From Granulicella sp. (GTDB taxonomy: Bacteria; Acidobacteriota; Terriglobia; Terriglobales; Acidobacteriaceae), in NCBI GenBank assembly GCA_003133205.1, contig PKWK01000187.1, positions 1 to 23,090 on the forward strand: DNA of 23,090 nt. Direction: 5' to 3'. A program made the position numbers and the translations under genes. This document shows, piece by piece, positions 1 to 7,848 of the stretch. Every line of letters starts with the position of its first letter. The stretch's first letter is position 1. The notes beneath the pieces were generated by a model, which did not search any database, was not told the origin of the DNA, and saw nothing but the letters and a program-made list of their open reading frames with translations.

Positions 1-214
1 AATTTCAACAAGTTCCTAGAGTCGTAGGGCACATGACGTAAACAAAAAACAGTACCGAGGTTGCGCGAGTCGCACCGCCGACTACCTCAGAAGCGAAGCG
101 TAGTTTTCCGAAACCAGTATGGCGCGAAACCACTATGGCGACAGACTGCTAACTCTGGTGCCGGAAATGAATCCGGCGGCCAGATTCCCCCCGCCTCAAA
201 AAGGCAAAACACAA

Positions 215-249
215 ATAAGACAGGACGTCGATTCGACGCCCTGTCTTAT
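215..249 (-). terminator. Terminator of the TonB-dependent receptor gene
   Basis: A near-perfect hairpin lies just past the receptor stop codon. The outer arms ATAAGACAGG and CCTGTCTTAT pair fully, one A-C mismatch follows, then CGTCGA pairs with TCGACG around a one-base centre. Read on the minus strand the hairpin is followed by a T-rich run (TTTGTGTTTTG), as expected for intrinsic termination of the leftward receptor transcript. The remaining bases 1-214 show no gene I can support. Confidence 0.8.
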
Positions 250-266
250 AGCTAGCAGCATACGGC

Positions 267-3200
267 CTACCACAGTATTTTAGCCGAAAGCTGAACGTTC
301 CTCGGAATGTTCGTCTGCGAGTCGTAGGTCATGTTGATGGTGCCCCAGTTAGGATCGCTTGTGGTCCACCAGTAGCCATGATTGGCCCATGATGGGTGGT
401 TGGGAAGGTTGTAGCCCTCAAACCGCAATTCCAACTTGGTACGCTCCCAGATCGGGAAGGTTTTGCTCAAGCTCATATCCAGATTCTGGCCGCGTGGATT
501 GTAGATGCCCGAATTACTGACGTTTTGTGTCGGCGCCCAACTGGAACGCTGAATGAAGTCAAAATCGTTCCGAGCAGTCGGTGTGCTGTTAGGGCAAACA
601 GCATAAGGTTCCGCCGTCAGGACTCCCGATGAGTTATAGTAGCCAACGCAGGTGCTGGTACCGGCAATCAGGGGCGTCCCACTGCGAACGACGTGCTGCA
701 CACCTGTGTGCTGCGGGTGAATGATTTCGACCGAACTGGTGCCAGCCGGGGTTCCAGCTTCGTAGAAGTAGGTGGCACCAACGATCCAGCCACCGACAGC
801 CGCATCCACCAGACGATTCGAGTTCCCCAGGAGCTTCCGGCCTCGTCCGACAGGAATGTGCCAGTCCGCGTTCCCCGTGAGACGCCATTTGCGGTTACCA
901 CCGTCGATGTTGTGAGCTCGAATGCGGTAGGTTGTATCGACAAAGGCACCCGAGTCCATGGTTTTCGACCAAACGAAGTTCCCGTGCGCGGTCAGAGCGT
1001 TGCTCCAGCGATGCGTGGCGACGACCTGCAGTGAATCATACTCCGTACGCCCCTCATTCAAGTCGTTTTGAGTAACATTACCGAACTGAGGCATCGCGCG
1101 GGTGAATTGATCGGCTGAGAGATAATTGCTGGTGTAATAGCCATTCCCGTTGCCGGTGTTGGCTGGGGAGAAGGCATCCACGCCTTTGAACGGATTGGCA
1201 ACCCACTCAGGATTATTGGCGGCCGCGCTGGGGCTACCCGGCGCATTGTTGCAGTTGTTGTAGGTAGTGATGGAGGCGCCCATCTCAAGATTGCAATGTG
1301 CGGCGAAATTGACATTGTAGCGGTTAATGTTGTCCGAGGTGCCCTGGTTATAGCCAACACTGCCGACATAACTCAGGTCGACCGTCGTATGTGCGTTCAA
1401 TTGGCGTTCCAGGCCAAAAGAGTAATTGACCACACCTGGAATTTTGTAGCCACGGTTGGTAACAGAGAGGCCGTTGCCCAACTGTGACATCAACCCCAGA
1501 GAAGCACCCTTCGGTAGAGCAATTGTTGGGAAGGGATTATTGATGGTGTTGCCATTCGGTGTGTAGCTGCCGTTGGTGCTGGAGATGTAGTTTGTGGTCT
1601 GGCTGAATCCGCTGTTAACTCCCTGTCCAGGGTACTGGACGTAGGTGGTGCCGATACCACCACGGATTACCGTCTTGTTGTCGATCATATAGGCAAACCC
1701 GAGACGCGGCTGAACAAGATACTTGTTCCACGTGAACAGAGCGCGAGGCTGGCCATTGACGCCAGCGAATGTCAGGCCGCCCGCCAGTCCCGACCCATTC
1801 GGCAACGGCGCGGTAATCTCCGACATCACCGGGTTCGGAGTGGTGGTGTCGAGTTGGCCGAGCACCTTGTTGTGATGTTCCGTTGGGGGGCCTTCCCAAT
1901 CCCACCGCACACCCAGGTTGACGGTCAGCTTGTTCGTCACTTTCAAGTCGTCCTGAATGAAGGGGGCGAAGTACGGGTAGCTGAAATAAGAATTGGGATT
2001 GACATCGATATGGCCGCTGTCCATGGTGCCCAGCAAGAAAGAGGCGATACCCAGACCCTGAACAGTATTGGAAAGGGAATCCTCATTAAAGGATTGTCCG
2101 CGGGTCCAGTAGTTGCCGACAGAGAACGATCCTGCGGATGCTCCCCCAGTGTAATTACTTGCCTCCATCCATCGATAGTCGAGACCAGTTTTGAGGGAGT
2201 GCTTGCCATGCACATAGGTCCACATGGGCATGCCAGCGATCGTATTTGTGATTGAGGTCTTGTTGCCACCATTGCCGGCGTTATCGCCCATCGTGGTTAA
2301 ACCAGAGATAGCGATTTGCGGGAAGACCTGTGGGTTGCCAGGCACGGAGAGACTCCCCAAGCCGATGCTGGAGAGATTAAACGGCGTGGGACCCTGCGCC
2401 TGGGCATACGCGTAACGAGTGAACGACATATGGAAATCAGCAAACGAATTGGCGTTGAAGGTATGCTGCCAATCGACTGTGAAGAAGTGATTCTGGCGAA
2501 TCAGCGGAAAGAGGCCAGAGGCGGGAGCACCGGGTAGACCATTCCATTGACCCGGGTCGCCATAGTTTTGAGCGCGTTTGTTCCAGGCGAAACGAAGGTA
2601 GCCGCGGTCGTTGGGACCGAAATTCTGGTCCACACGTCCGACAACGTTCTTGTAGCGGTCAGTTCCCGTGCCGGTCCAGGAGTAGTTGGCGACGCCCCAG
2701 GACTGGTTCGCGGGTGAAGTGGTGTTGGGATGCGGCATGTACTTCAAGAGCGCCACAGCGGTCGGGTTGAATAGAGCCGGGTTGATGTGATTATTGGGAA
2801 ACTGAGTACGAACACCGTTCGCGCCCGTGGCGGTGGTGGGATCGTAGATGTTGACCTGCTCGTCAGTGGAGGGGCTGCCGCCAAAAAAATATGCACCACT
2901 GAAATCACCGGTATCCACAACTGTCTGTGTAGTGGATCCGGGGCTGAAGGGTGGCACATTCGCGTTGCCGGAGAGCGGCGAGTTCATGGCGTAATTTTCA
3001 AATTGCATTTCGAAGAACGTTTTGCCACGCCCATCATAGAAATGGGGGATAACAACCGGACCATCGAGTTCGAAACCGTATTGATCGCGCGTATCACTGC
3101 CCTTTGGCAACTTGCGGACCGGATTGTCGTTGTAGTGAGTATTCGCATCCAGCCACGAGCGCCGCATATTTTCATAGACTTGGCCATGCAGGGTGTTGGT

Positions 3201-4001
3201 TCCGTATTTGGTGACGATGTCGAAGATGCCGCCACCGGTGTGGCCGTATTGTGAATCGTAGGGATTCGAGATGAACTTCATTTCTTGAATACTGGCTGTC
3301 GGAGGAACATATCCAATATCGCGGCTGCCGAAGGAGTTGGAGTTGTTCGGCGAACCGTCCATCATCAAATCGTTGGAGTTCGACGACTGCCCGTTGGTCG
3401 AGAATTGATTGATGGCGCCGTTGTCGAAGGGACGAACCCAGGTTGTGCTGTAGGTAGCTGTATTTCCTGTAAAGACGACGCCCGGCTCTGTGTTGGCCAG
3501 GAGTAGAGGATTACCACTGTTGAGGGGGGCTGACTCCAATTCTTCTGTCGAGAAAACCTCACCACGACTGGCGTTGGTCTGCTCGAGTTGAACTTCGTCC
3601 GCACGAACGGTAACGGTTTGCCGGTCAGCGCCAGGTTTCAAGGTCAGGTTAACGCTCACCCTCGCATCCAGTTCCAGCCTGATTCCGGTTTCCGCTGCCG
3701 TAGCAAAGCCGGAAGCAGTTGCCGAAACATCATAGAGACCGGGACGGAGGTTGGGGAAGGTAAAGTCACCGGTCGAAGTGGTGACAGTATCGATGTCTTG
3801 GTCAGTCAATTCATTGTGCAGTGCGATCTTGGCTTTGGCGATCACAGCACCGGTTGGATCTGAGATCCGTCCAGTGAGCGCCGTGGACTGTCCCATAAGA
3901 ACTGACGGGAAGAGCAGTCCAACCAGGAGAAATAGCAGCTTCGCGGAACGGTTGGCGACGATCATTGTGGCATTCCCCTTCACCTTCACTAGTTTGTGCA
4001 T
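267..4001 (-). CDS. TonB-dependent receptor with carboxypeptidase-regulatory-like N-terminal domain
   Basis: An outer-membrane receptor of the Oar/CarboxypepD_reg type, 1244 residues, typical length for the large acidobacterial family. A signal peptide (about residues 13-38, LLFLLVGLLFPSVLMGQ) is followed by a beta-sandwich carboxypeptidase-regulatory-like domain (about 40-130, starting ALTGRISDPTGAVI), a TonB plug (about 135-270, including NDLMMDGSPNNSNS and GGGIFDIVTKYGTN) and a long beta-barrel ending in the outer-membrane signature NVQLSAKILW. The ATG at 4001 has GGAG five bases upstream; a second in-frame ATG, 12 codons later, also has a G-rich stretch upstream and starts just before the signal peptide. 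The substrate cannot be read from sequence. The divergent LacI-type regulator suggests a carbohydrate, which is inference. The gene is followed by a strong terminator and is probably monocistronic. Confidence 0.9.
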   Translation of the reverse strand: MHKLVKVKGNATMIVANRSAKLLFLLVGLLFPSVLMGQSTALTGRISDPTGAVIAKAKIALHNELTDQDIDTVTTSTGDFTFPNLRPGLYDVSATASGFATAAETGIRLELDARVSVNLTLKPGADRQTVTVRADEVQLEQTNASRGEVFSTEELESAPLNSGNPLLLANTEPGVVFTGNTATYSTTWVRPFDNGAINQFSTNGQSSNSNDLMMDGSPNNSNSFGSRDIGYVPPTASIQEMKFISNPYDSQYGHTGGGIFDIVTKYGTNTLHGQVYENMRRSWLDANTHYNDNPVRKLPKGSDTRDQYGFELDGPVVIPHFYDGRGKTFFEMQFENYAMNSPLSGNANVPPFSPGSTTQTVVDTGDFSGAYFFGGSPSTDEQVNIYDPTTATGANGVRTQFPNNHINPALFNPTAVALLKYMPHPNTTSPANQSWGVANYSWTGTGTDRYKNVVGRVDQNFGPNDRGYLRFAWNKRAQNYGDPGQWNGLPGAPASGLFPLIRQNHFFTVDWQHTFNANSFADFHMSFTRYAYAQAQGPTPFNLSSIGLGSLSVPGNPQVFPQIAISGLTTMGDNAGNGGNKTSITNTIAGMPMWTYVHGKHSLKTGLDYRWMEASNYTGGASAGSFSVGNYWTRGQSFNEDSLSNTVQGLGIASFLLGTMDSGHIDVNPNSYFSYPYFAPFIQDDLKVTNKLTVNLGVRWDWEGPPTEHHNKVLGQLDTTTPNPVMSEITAPLPNGSGLAGGLTFAGVNGQPRALFTWNKYLVQPRLGFAYMIDNKTVIRGGIGTTYVQYPGQGVNSGFSQTTNYISSTNGSYTPNGNTINNPFPTIALPKGASLGLMSQLGNGLSVTNRGYKIPGVVNYSFGLERQLNAHTTVDLSYVGSVGYNQGTSDNINRYNVNFAAHCNLEMGASITTYNNCNNAPGSPSAAANNPEWVANPFKGVDAFSPANTGNGNGYYTSNYLSADQFTRAMPQFGNVTQNDLNEGRTEYDSLQVVATHRWSNALTAHGNFVWSKTMDSGAFVDTTYRIRAHNIDGGNRKWRLTGNADWHIPVGRGRKLLGNSNRLVDAAVGGWIVGATYFYEAGTPAGTSSVEIIHPQHTGVQHVVRSGTPLIAGTSTCVGYYNSSGVLTAEPYAVCPNSTPTARNDFDFIQRSSWAPTQNVSNSGIYNPRGQNLDMSLSKTFPIWERTKLELRFEGYNLPNHPSWANHGYWWTTSDPNWGTINMTYDSQTNIPRNVQLSAKILW

Positions 4002-4248
4002 TGCAGCTCCAGTTTCAAAGGTTTCGATTCAACTATGTTGCCGGTCGATGAGTCTCTGCGGATATGGAAGTAATCGCTCACGGCCCCGCCAATTTGGCAG
4101 CGAACGTCCGACGAACGATTTTCCCCCGAACGGCTAACTATCCGCCAGGCAGACGAAGGGGGACAAGCGGCAGTGCCGGATTCTTGCTTCATTCGCTGGC
4201 CTCACAATTTTCCCTGGAGCTTCAATCACGCAAGGCTTTTGGGCTTGC

Positions 4249-4262
4249 AGCAAACGTTTTCT
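4249..4262. promoter_or_regulatory. Candidate LacI-family operator
   Basis: Within the 650-bp region between the divergent receptor and LacI-type genes (4002-4652) there is AGCAAACGTTTTCT. It is palindromic at every position except one pair and has the central CG typical of LacI/PurR-family operators; the core AAACGTTT (4252-4259) is perfect. A weaker relative, GGGAAACGTATG, lies at 4334-4345. Further imperfect inverted repeats (TTAGGA at 4286-4291 with TCCTAA at 4315-4320) sit between them. I see no other gene or RNA in this region. Binding by the neighbouring regulator is inference. Confidence 0.4.
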
Positions 4263-4652
4263 TAAAAGGGCGTGCGGCGTCATATTTAGGAGCGTTGGTG
4301 TCGTATCAAGCGATTCCTAAGATAGATACGCTTGGGAAACGTATGCTGTCAAGAGGTATTCTTACCGATGACCGCGGGCGTCTCCGCCACCCCCCGTTTT
4401 CCTGGCACCACTGTATTTTCTGTCAGATCCGTCGAGGGATACATGGCGTCGCCCCTCCACGCGGCCCGTACATCCCGATCGCTGCGATTTAGCTCAACGC
4501 CATGCCATCTCAACGAGATCCTCCAGTTGCTCCACGGGCCGTGCCTGGCTGAAGCATGTATAGTGGGCGCAAACATCATGTCCGTCCGGGCAGCCCATCA
4601 TCTGTTTAGGAAGTCATCTGGGTTATTCTGAAATTGTTTTCCGGATCGCGCT

Positions 4653-5759
4653 ATGTCAGCAAACTTTCGTTCACCACGAGCCAAGAAGCAGGTGGAAGGT
4701 GCGCCGCAGCGCATGGATATTCGTGCGATCGCGCGTATCGCCAACGTCTCGATCTCTACGGTTTCTCGCACCATCAACCGCTTACCCACAGTCAATCCGA
4801 AGATTGCAAAACGGGTCTGGGAAATCATCGAAGAACTCGACTATTTTCCCAACACGCAAGCCCGAGCGCTCGTGTCGGGGCGCAGTCGGATACTTGGCCT
4901 TATTGTCTCGGAAATAACGAATCCATTCTTTCCAGAGTTGATCCAGGGTTTTGAAGAGATTGCCATCGAGCACGGCTATGAGATTTTGATAAGTTCGACC
5001 AACTACGATCCGAAACGCATGTCGCATTGCATTCGCAGGATGTTGGAACGTAATGTGGATGGCGTCGCCGTCATGACTTTCGGCATCGAAGAACCTCTGC
5101 TCCAGCAGTTTGCCCAGCGCAATATTCCGCTGGTGTTCGTCGACGTCGGGCCGGATCGTCCCGGCGTAAGCCTTCTGAAGATCGATTACCACCGCGGCAT
5201 ACGGCAAGGCGTGCAACATCTGGCTGCCTTCGGTCACAAGAACATCGGCTTTATAACGGGACCGTTACGATTGCACTCCGCGCAGTCCCGGCTGGCTGCG
5301 TTTTCCGCTTCGCTCCAGGAGTGCGGCATCAAGCCGCACCCCGCGTGGATTCGCGAGGGCGATCATACTCTTGAGGGAGGAATGGCCGCGATGGAGCAGC
5401 TGCTCGCCGAAAAGAAGAGGCCGACGGCCCTGATGTGTTCGAACGATATGACGGCCATCGGCGTTCTGCACACGATGTACCGGGCTGGTCTTCGTGTGCC
5501 CGACGACCTTTCAGTAATTGGCTTCGACGGCATCCATATCTCAGAGGTCACCATCCCGCCCCTCACAACGGTGCAAATGTCGCGTTTTGAGCTGGCATGC
5601 GCCGCAGTGACCGCACTTCTGGCCCAGTTGGAAGGGTCGGTTGAATTGCCTCGCAAACGCGAATATGAGATTCGCACAGACCTGATAGTGAGAGAATCGA
5701 CGAACTTCCCTCCAGGCAGGATGCAGAATCTTCGCAAGAGCGGGCAGCCGAAGCGTTAG
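4653..5759 (+). CDS. LacI/GalR-family transcriptional regulator
   Basis: A one-component transcription regulator of 368 residues. The LacI helix-turn-helix with hinge is near the N terminus (about residues 21-75: MDIRAIARIANVSISTVSRT, then NTQARALVSGRS). It is followed by a periplasmic-binding-protein-like sensor domain (about 80-350) with family landmarks ILGLIVSEITNPFFPELIQG, DGVAVMTFG, GHKNIGFITGP and SVIGFDGIHISEVTIPPLTT. The ATG at 4653 adds 20 residues before the usual LacI start; an ATG at 4713 begins exactly at MDIRAIA and has GGAAGG 13 bases upstream, so the true start may be 4713. It is divergent from the TonB-dependent receptor, which is the likeliest target. The effector, probably a sugar, cannot be read from the sequence. 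Confidence 0.9.
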   Translation: MSANFRSPRAKKQVEGAPQRMDIRAIARIANVSISTVSRTINRLPTVNPKIAKRVWEIIEELDYFPNTQARALVSGRSRILGLIVSEITNPFFPELIQGFEEIAIEHGYEILISSTNYDPKRMSHCIRRMLERNVDGVAVMTFGIEEPLLQQFAQRNIPLVFVDVGPDRPGVSLLKIDYHRGIRQGVQHLAAFGHKNIGFITGPLRLHSAQSRLAAFSASLQECGIKPHPAWIREGDHTLEGGMAAMEQLLAEKKRPTALMCSNDMTAIGVLHTMYRAGLRVPDDLSVIGFDGIHISEVTIPPLTTVQMSRFELACAAVTALLAQLEGSVELPRKREYEIRTDLIVRESTNFPPGRMQNLRKSGQPKR

Positions 5760-5905
5760 AGCAGATTCACGGTAAGTGTATTTCGGCGCAAAAGAAGCTT
5801 GCTTAGTTTCGACGTTTCTTTCCGGCTGACTTCACATACAAGAAGCACTTGATTCTACTGGCGCGGCATTCGAGGTAACCATCGTTCAGGGCGTTCCTTG
5901 ACAAT

Positions 5906-5939
5906 CGTTTTGACATCGCTTACTGTTTAGCGTTTTGAC
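5906..5939. repeat. Nine-base direct repeat CGTTTTGAC
   Basis: CGTTTTGAC occurs at 5906-5914 and 5931-5939, 25 bases apart, between the regulator end and the gene-remnant mosaic. It marks the left edge of the decayed region. No function is evident; it could be a recombination scar or chance. Confidence 0.3.
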
Positions 5940-6047
5940 GGGAAGTGGACGCGTAGGCCGTACCGACGCCAGCATGTGGTCTTTCAGGGGGCGGGCGGCG
6001 ATGGATTTGCGTCGTCTTTGCTGGGCAGTCGTGGGAGTGGTCTGTTG

Positions 6048-6134
6048 AGCGATGGTGTCGGAGAAGAGAAAGGTCTCCTGCGGGACGAAGCCGATGGTGG
6101 CACGGAGGTCGGCGAGGGGATAGTCGCGGATGGG
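6048..6134 (-). pseudogene. ABC exporter ATP-binding-domain fragment
   Basis: Reading the minus strand from 6134, the peptide includes PIRDYPLADLRATIGFVPQE followed by TFLFSDTIA. This is the stretch of an ABC exporter nucleotide-binding domain that runs up to and past the Q-loop (the Q in FVPQE), just as in MsbA/LapB-type exporters. Only about 28 residues survive, with no Walker A, signature or Walker B motif. It is joined directly to the end of a RhuM fragment at about 6132-6138 in a different frame, so the two pieces were brought together by a non-homologous join. Downstream sequence to 5920 matches nothing I recognise. Confidence 0.65.
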
Positions 6135-6441
6135 GCGCGTTCTTCCAGGTCTTCAAGCGCATCTTCGGCTGCGAAGCGTCTGCCCGCTCCGCGATAAGCT
6201 CTGCCGCCGTTTTGCCGGTGATGGCCCAGTGCAGCTTGTTCTGCACAGTCTTGAAAAACGCCTGCGTGATCTCGGCATCGCGGTTGTAGTCGATGCTGCA
6301 TTGCTCATAGATGTCGGTGATCTTGAGATAGAAGCGCCGCTCGCTAGCCCGGATGGACCGGATGCGCTCCAACAGTTCGTCAAAATAATCCTTGCCAAAC
6401 CGCTTTCCCTGCTTCAGACGCTCATCGTCGAGTACGAATCC
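6133..6441 (-). pseudogene. RhuM-family protein, internal fragment
   Basis: About 103 residues on the minus strand carry the highly conserved C-terminal core of the RhuM family: GFVLDDERLKQGKRFGKDYF, ELLERIRSIRASERRFY, KITDIYEQCSIDY, NAEITQ-like DAEITQAFFKTVQNKLH, AITGKTAAELIAERADAS and KTWKNAP. Full RhuM proteins are about 330 residues, so the N-terminal two thirds and the last part are missing. The reading frame overlaps the end of the lipoprotein gene in another frame, and the other end runs into an ABC-transporter fragment. RhuM genes are common in genomic islands; their biochemical role is not established. The core has no internal stop, so the join is probably fairly recent. Confidence 0.8.
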
Positions 6442-7049
6442 GAATCGGTCTGCACCTGGAGCGTTACGAGGTCGATGCTTAGGAGGGTGCACACCTGCTG
6501 TACCAGGGGATCGGCCGCACGCACCAAGGGTGGAAGCTGGCGTCTGATCTTGAAGTTGAGGTAGGGCTTGACAACCACATCCAGCCCGGAGAGCAGAGCA
6601 TCCATCTGCTGGGACGTCATCTTTCCGGCCGCTGTCTTGGTCGTGCTCGCCGGCGTCGCAGCTGCGGCTGTCTTGGCAGTGGTGGAGAAGAAACTGCTGG
6701 TCGCCGGAGGCGACTGCTTGCCGATGGCCAGACCACCCACAAGCTGGGCGTACTGACGAAGGACGGATGTCGCCTTCTTGCGGGTCGCCAGCTCTTCGGG
6801 CGAGATGAAGGGCTGGAGTGGTGCTGGGCGGAATTCCTTGTCGAAGTTCTGGACCAGTACCGCCTGCTCAGCGAGGGTGTGGGCGTCGTTGACGGAGACG
6901 TAGGCAGCGTCGACGTTGTCGATCGCCGGCGCGGCCGCATTCGAGAAGGCAGAGATGGACTTGGTGTAGTGGTTGGGTGCACAGCTGGTCATGAAGACGC
7001 CGGCAAACAGGATGAGCGCAACGCCGAGAAAGCGAGAGGTACGGGTCAT
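6414..7049 (-). CDS. Putative lipoprotein, probably truncated at its C terminus
   Basis: A 211-residue protein starting MTRTSRFLGVALILFAGV and carrying a signal-peptidase II lipobox ending MTSC, so it should be lipid-anchored. The mature part is Ala/Thr/Pro-rich with no domain I recognise; a low-complexity linker lies near the middle. The ATG at 7049 is chosen because it sits directly before the signal peptide; an in-frame TTG at 7097 is possible. The last dozen or so residues (SYSTMSV and just before) are encoded by DNA that, in another frame, encodes the RhuM fragment, so the natural C terminus is probably lost. Hypothetical; function unknown. Confidence 0.6.
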   Translation of the reverse strand: MTRTSRFLGVALILFAGVFMTSCAPNHYTKSISAFSNAAAPAIDNVDAAYVSVNDAHTLAEQAVLVQNFDKEFRPAPLQPFISPEELATRKKATSVLRQYAQLVGGLAIGKQSPPATSSFFSTTAKTAAAATPASTTKTAAGKMTSQQMDALLSGLDVVVKPYLNFKIRRQLPPLVRAADPLVQQVCTLLSIDLVTLQVQTDSDSYSTMSV

Positions 7050-7135
7050 GTTGTGATTGTGATTTACGAAGTCAGGTGAGCCAAAGACAACTGACAAAAG
7101 AACGTGAAGAGGTTACTCGCCTCTCGGCTGTTCTT

Positions 7136-7324
7136 CTAAGCCGAGATTGCCAAAGCCTTGGAGTTGATCAGCCGGTGTTTGAGCGCGAAGGCGAAGAGCT
7201 GCGCCCTGTTGGGATGCCCCAGCTTGCGGCCCAGGTTGTTGCGGTGGGTCTCAGCGGTCTTCGGTGATATGGACATGTGTCCTGCAGCTTCCTTCATGGT
7301 CATGCCCTGCGCAATCAGCGACAG
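7136..7324 (-). pseudogene. LuxR/NarL-type helix-turn-helix remnant
   Basis: On the minus strand, in one open frame, the peptide reads LSLIAQGMTMKEAAGHMSIS, then PKTAETHRNNLGRKLGHPNR, then AQLFAFALKHRLI, then a short tail and a TAG stop. This is the C-terminal DNA-binding domain of a NarL/FixJ-type response regulator (compare the family pattern LIAxGxxxKEIAxxLxISxKTVExHRxNIMxKL). A TAA immediately precedes the first residue, and the receiver domain and the start of the HTH domain are absent. It lies 87 bp upstream of the lipoprotein gene on the same strand. About 62 residues remain, too few for a functional regulator unless a short internal ATG is used. Confidence 0.8.
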
Positions 7325-7620
7325 TTATAACTTGCCTGATCGGTTTGCCATAATCGCGAGCCCCCGCCAGAGCACCACCACCTGGCCCCTCTATACGGAC
7401 GAAACCATCCAGAATTGGGCCCAGAGGGCAGCTGAGACGCGAACCCAGAACCAACGCCCTAAAAGGGCGGGGGGCTGGGGACCTTCAAACATCAGCAACT
7501 CACCTGTTCATGACCCATTGTGCGGTTCAAACATCCCTTTGGAAACCCGCCCAGAAAATACGGTAAGAAACAGAAAAAGAGCGGTGGCAGCCAATCCGTC
7601 CGCTGGTTAGTGATGCGTGC
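7325..7620. other. Gene-free stretch in the decayed zone
   Basis: No coding remnant recognised on either strand. Two small hairpins are visible (TGGGCCCA-type pairing near 7417-7430 and CGCCCT-AAA-AGGGCG at 7456-7470). It ends at the tandem TCTGGGGACAA repeats. Confidence 0.4.
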
Positions 7621-7623
7621 AAA

Positions 7624-7645
7624 TCTGGGGACAATCTGGGGACAA
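7624..7645. repeat. Tandem repeat TCTGGGGACAA x2, candidate integrase arm sites
   Basis: TCTGGGGACAA occurs twice head to tail (7624-7634 and 7635-7645) with an 11-bp period, placing both copies on the same DNA face. The pair sits about 85 bp left of an orphan tRNA 3' half. Similar short G-rich repeats accompany the two integrase genes elsewhere in the window, suggesting arm-type binding sites for a tyrosine recombinase whose own gene is gone here. That role is inference. Confidence 0.45.
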
Positions 7646-7728
7646 TAGCAATTTCCTGCCGTTCCCTAGATGGCCTTATGGGGTGTCGCCGTTCCTTCTA
7701 AGTCGTTGAAGGTAAAGGCAGTAGAACC

Positions 7729-7773
7729 TTCACACGGTGGAAGTCGCAGATTCGAACTCTGGTGTGTCTACCA
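7729..7773 (+). other. Orphan tRNA 3' half, tRNA-Val(CAC)-like, candidate attachment site
   Basis: From the anticodon loop onward the segment has exact tRNA geometry: loop TTCACAC (anticodon CAC), 3' stem GGTGG, variable loop AAGTC, T-stem GCAGA with TCTGG (four of five pairs), T-loop TTCGAAC, acceptor strand TGTGTCT, discriminator A and encoded CCA. Upstream bases do not form a D-arm or an acceptor partner, and only three anticodon-stem pairs form. This is the expected scar of an element integrating in the 3' half of a tRNA gene. It is not a functional tRNA. Confidence 0.6.
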
Positions 7774-7848
7774 TACGAGCATGCGACCCCGCTACACGGA
7801 CCTGTGGAAGAAGTAAAGCTGCTCCTTCCAGCGAGCCAGCGAGTGTGT

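Noticed and set aside
61..255. Small plus-strand open frame near the left edge
   Set aside because: No recognisable protein, no ribosome-binding site, and it runs through the receptor terminator hairpin.
7251..7454. Minus-strand frame of 67 codons overlapping the LuxR remnant
   Set aside because: It reads the helix-turn-helix DNA in the wrong frame and has no family match.
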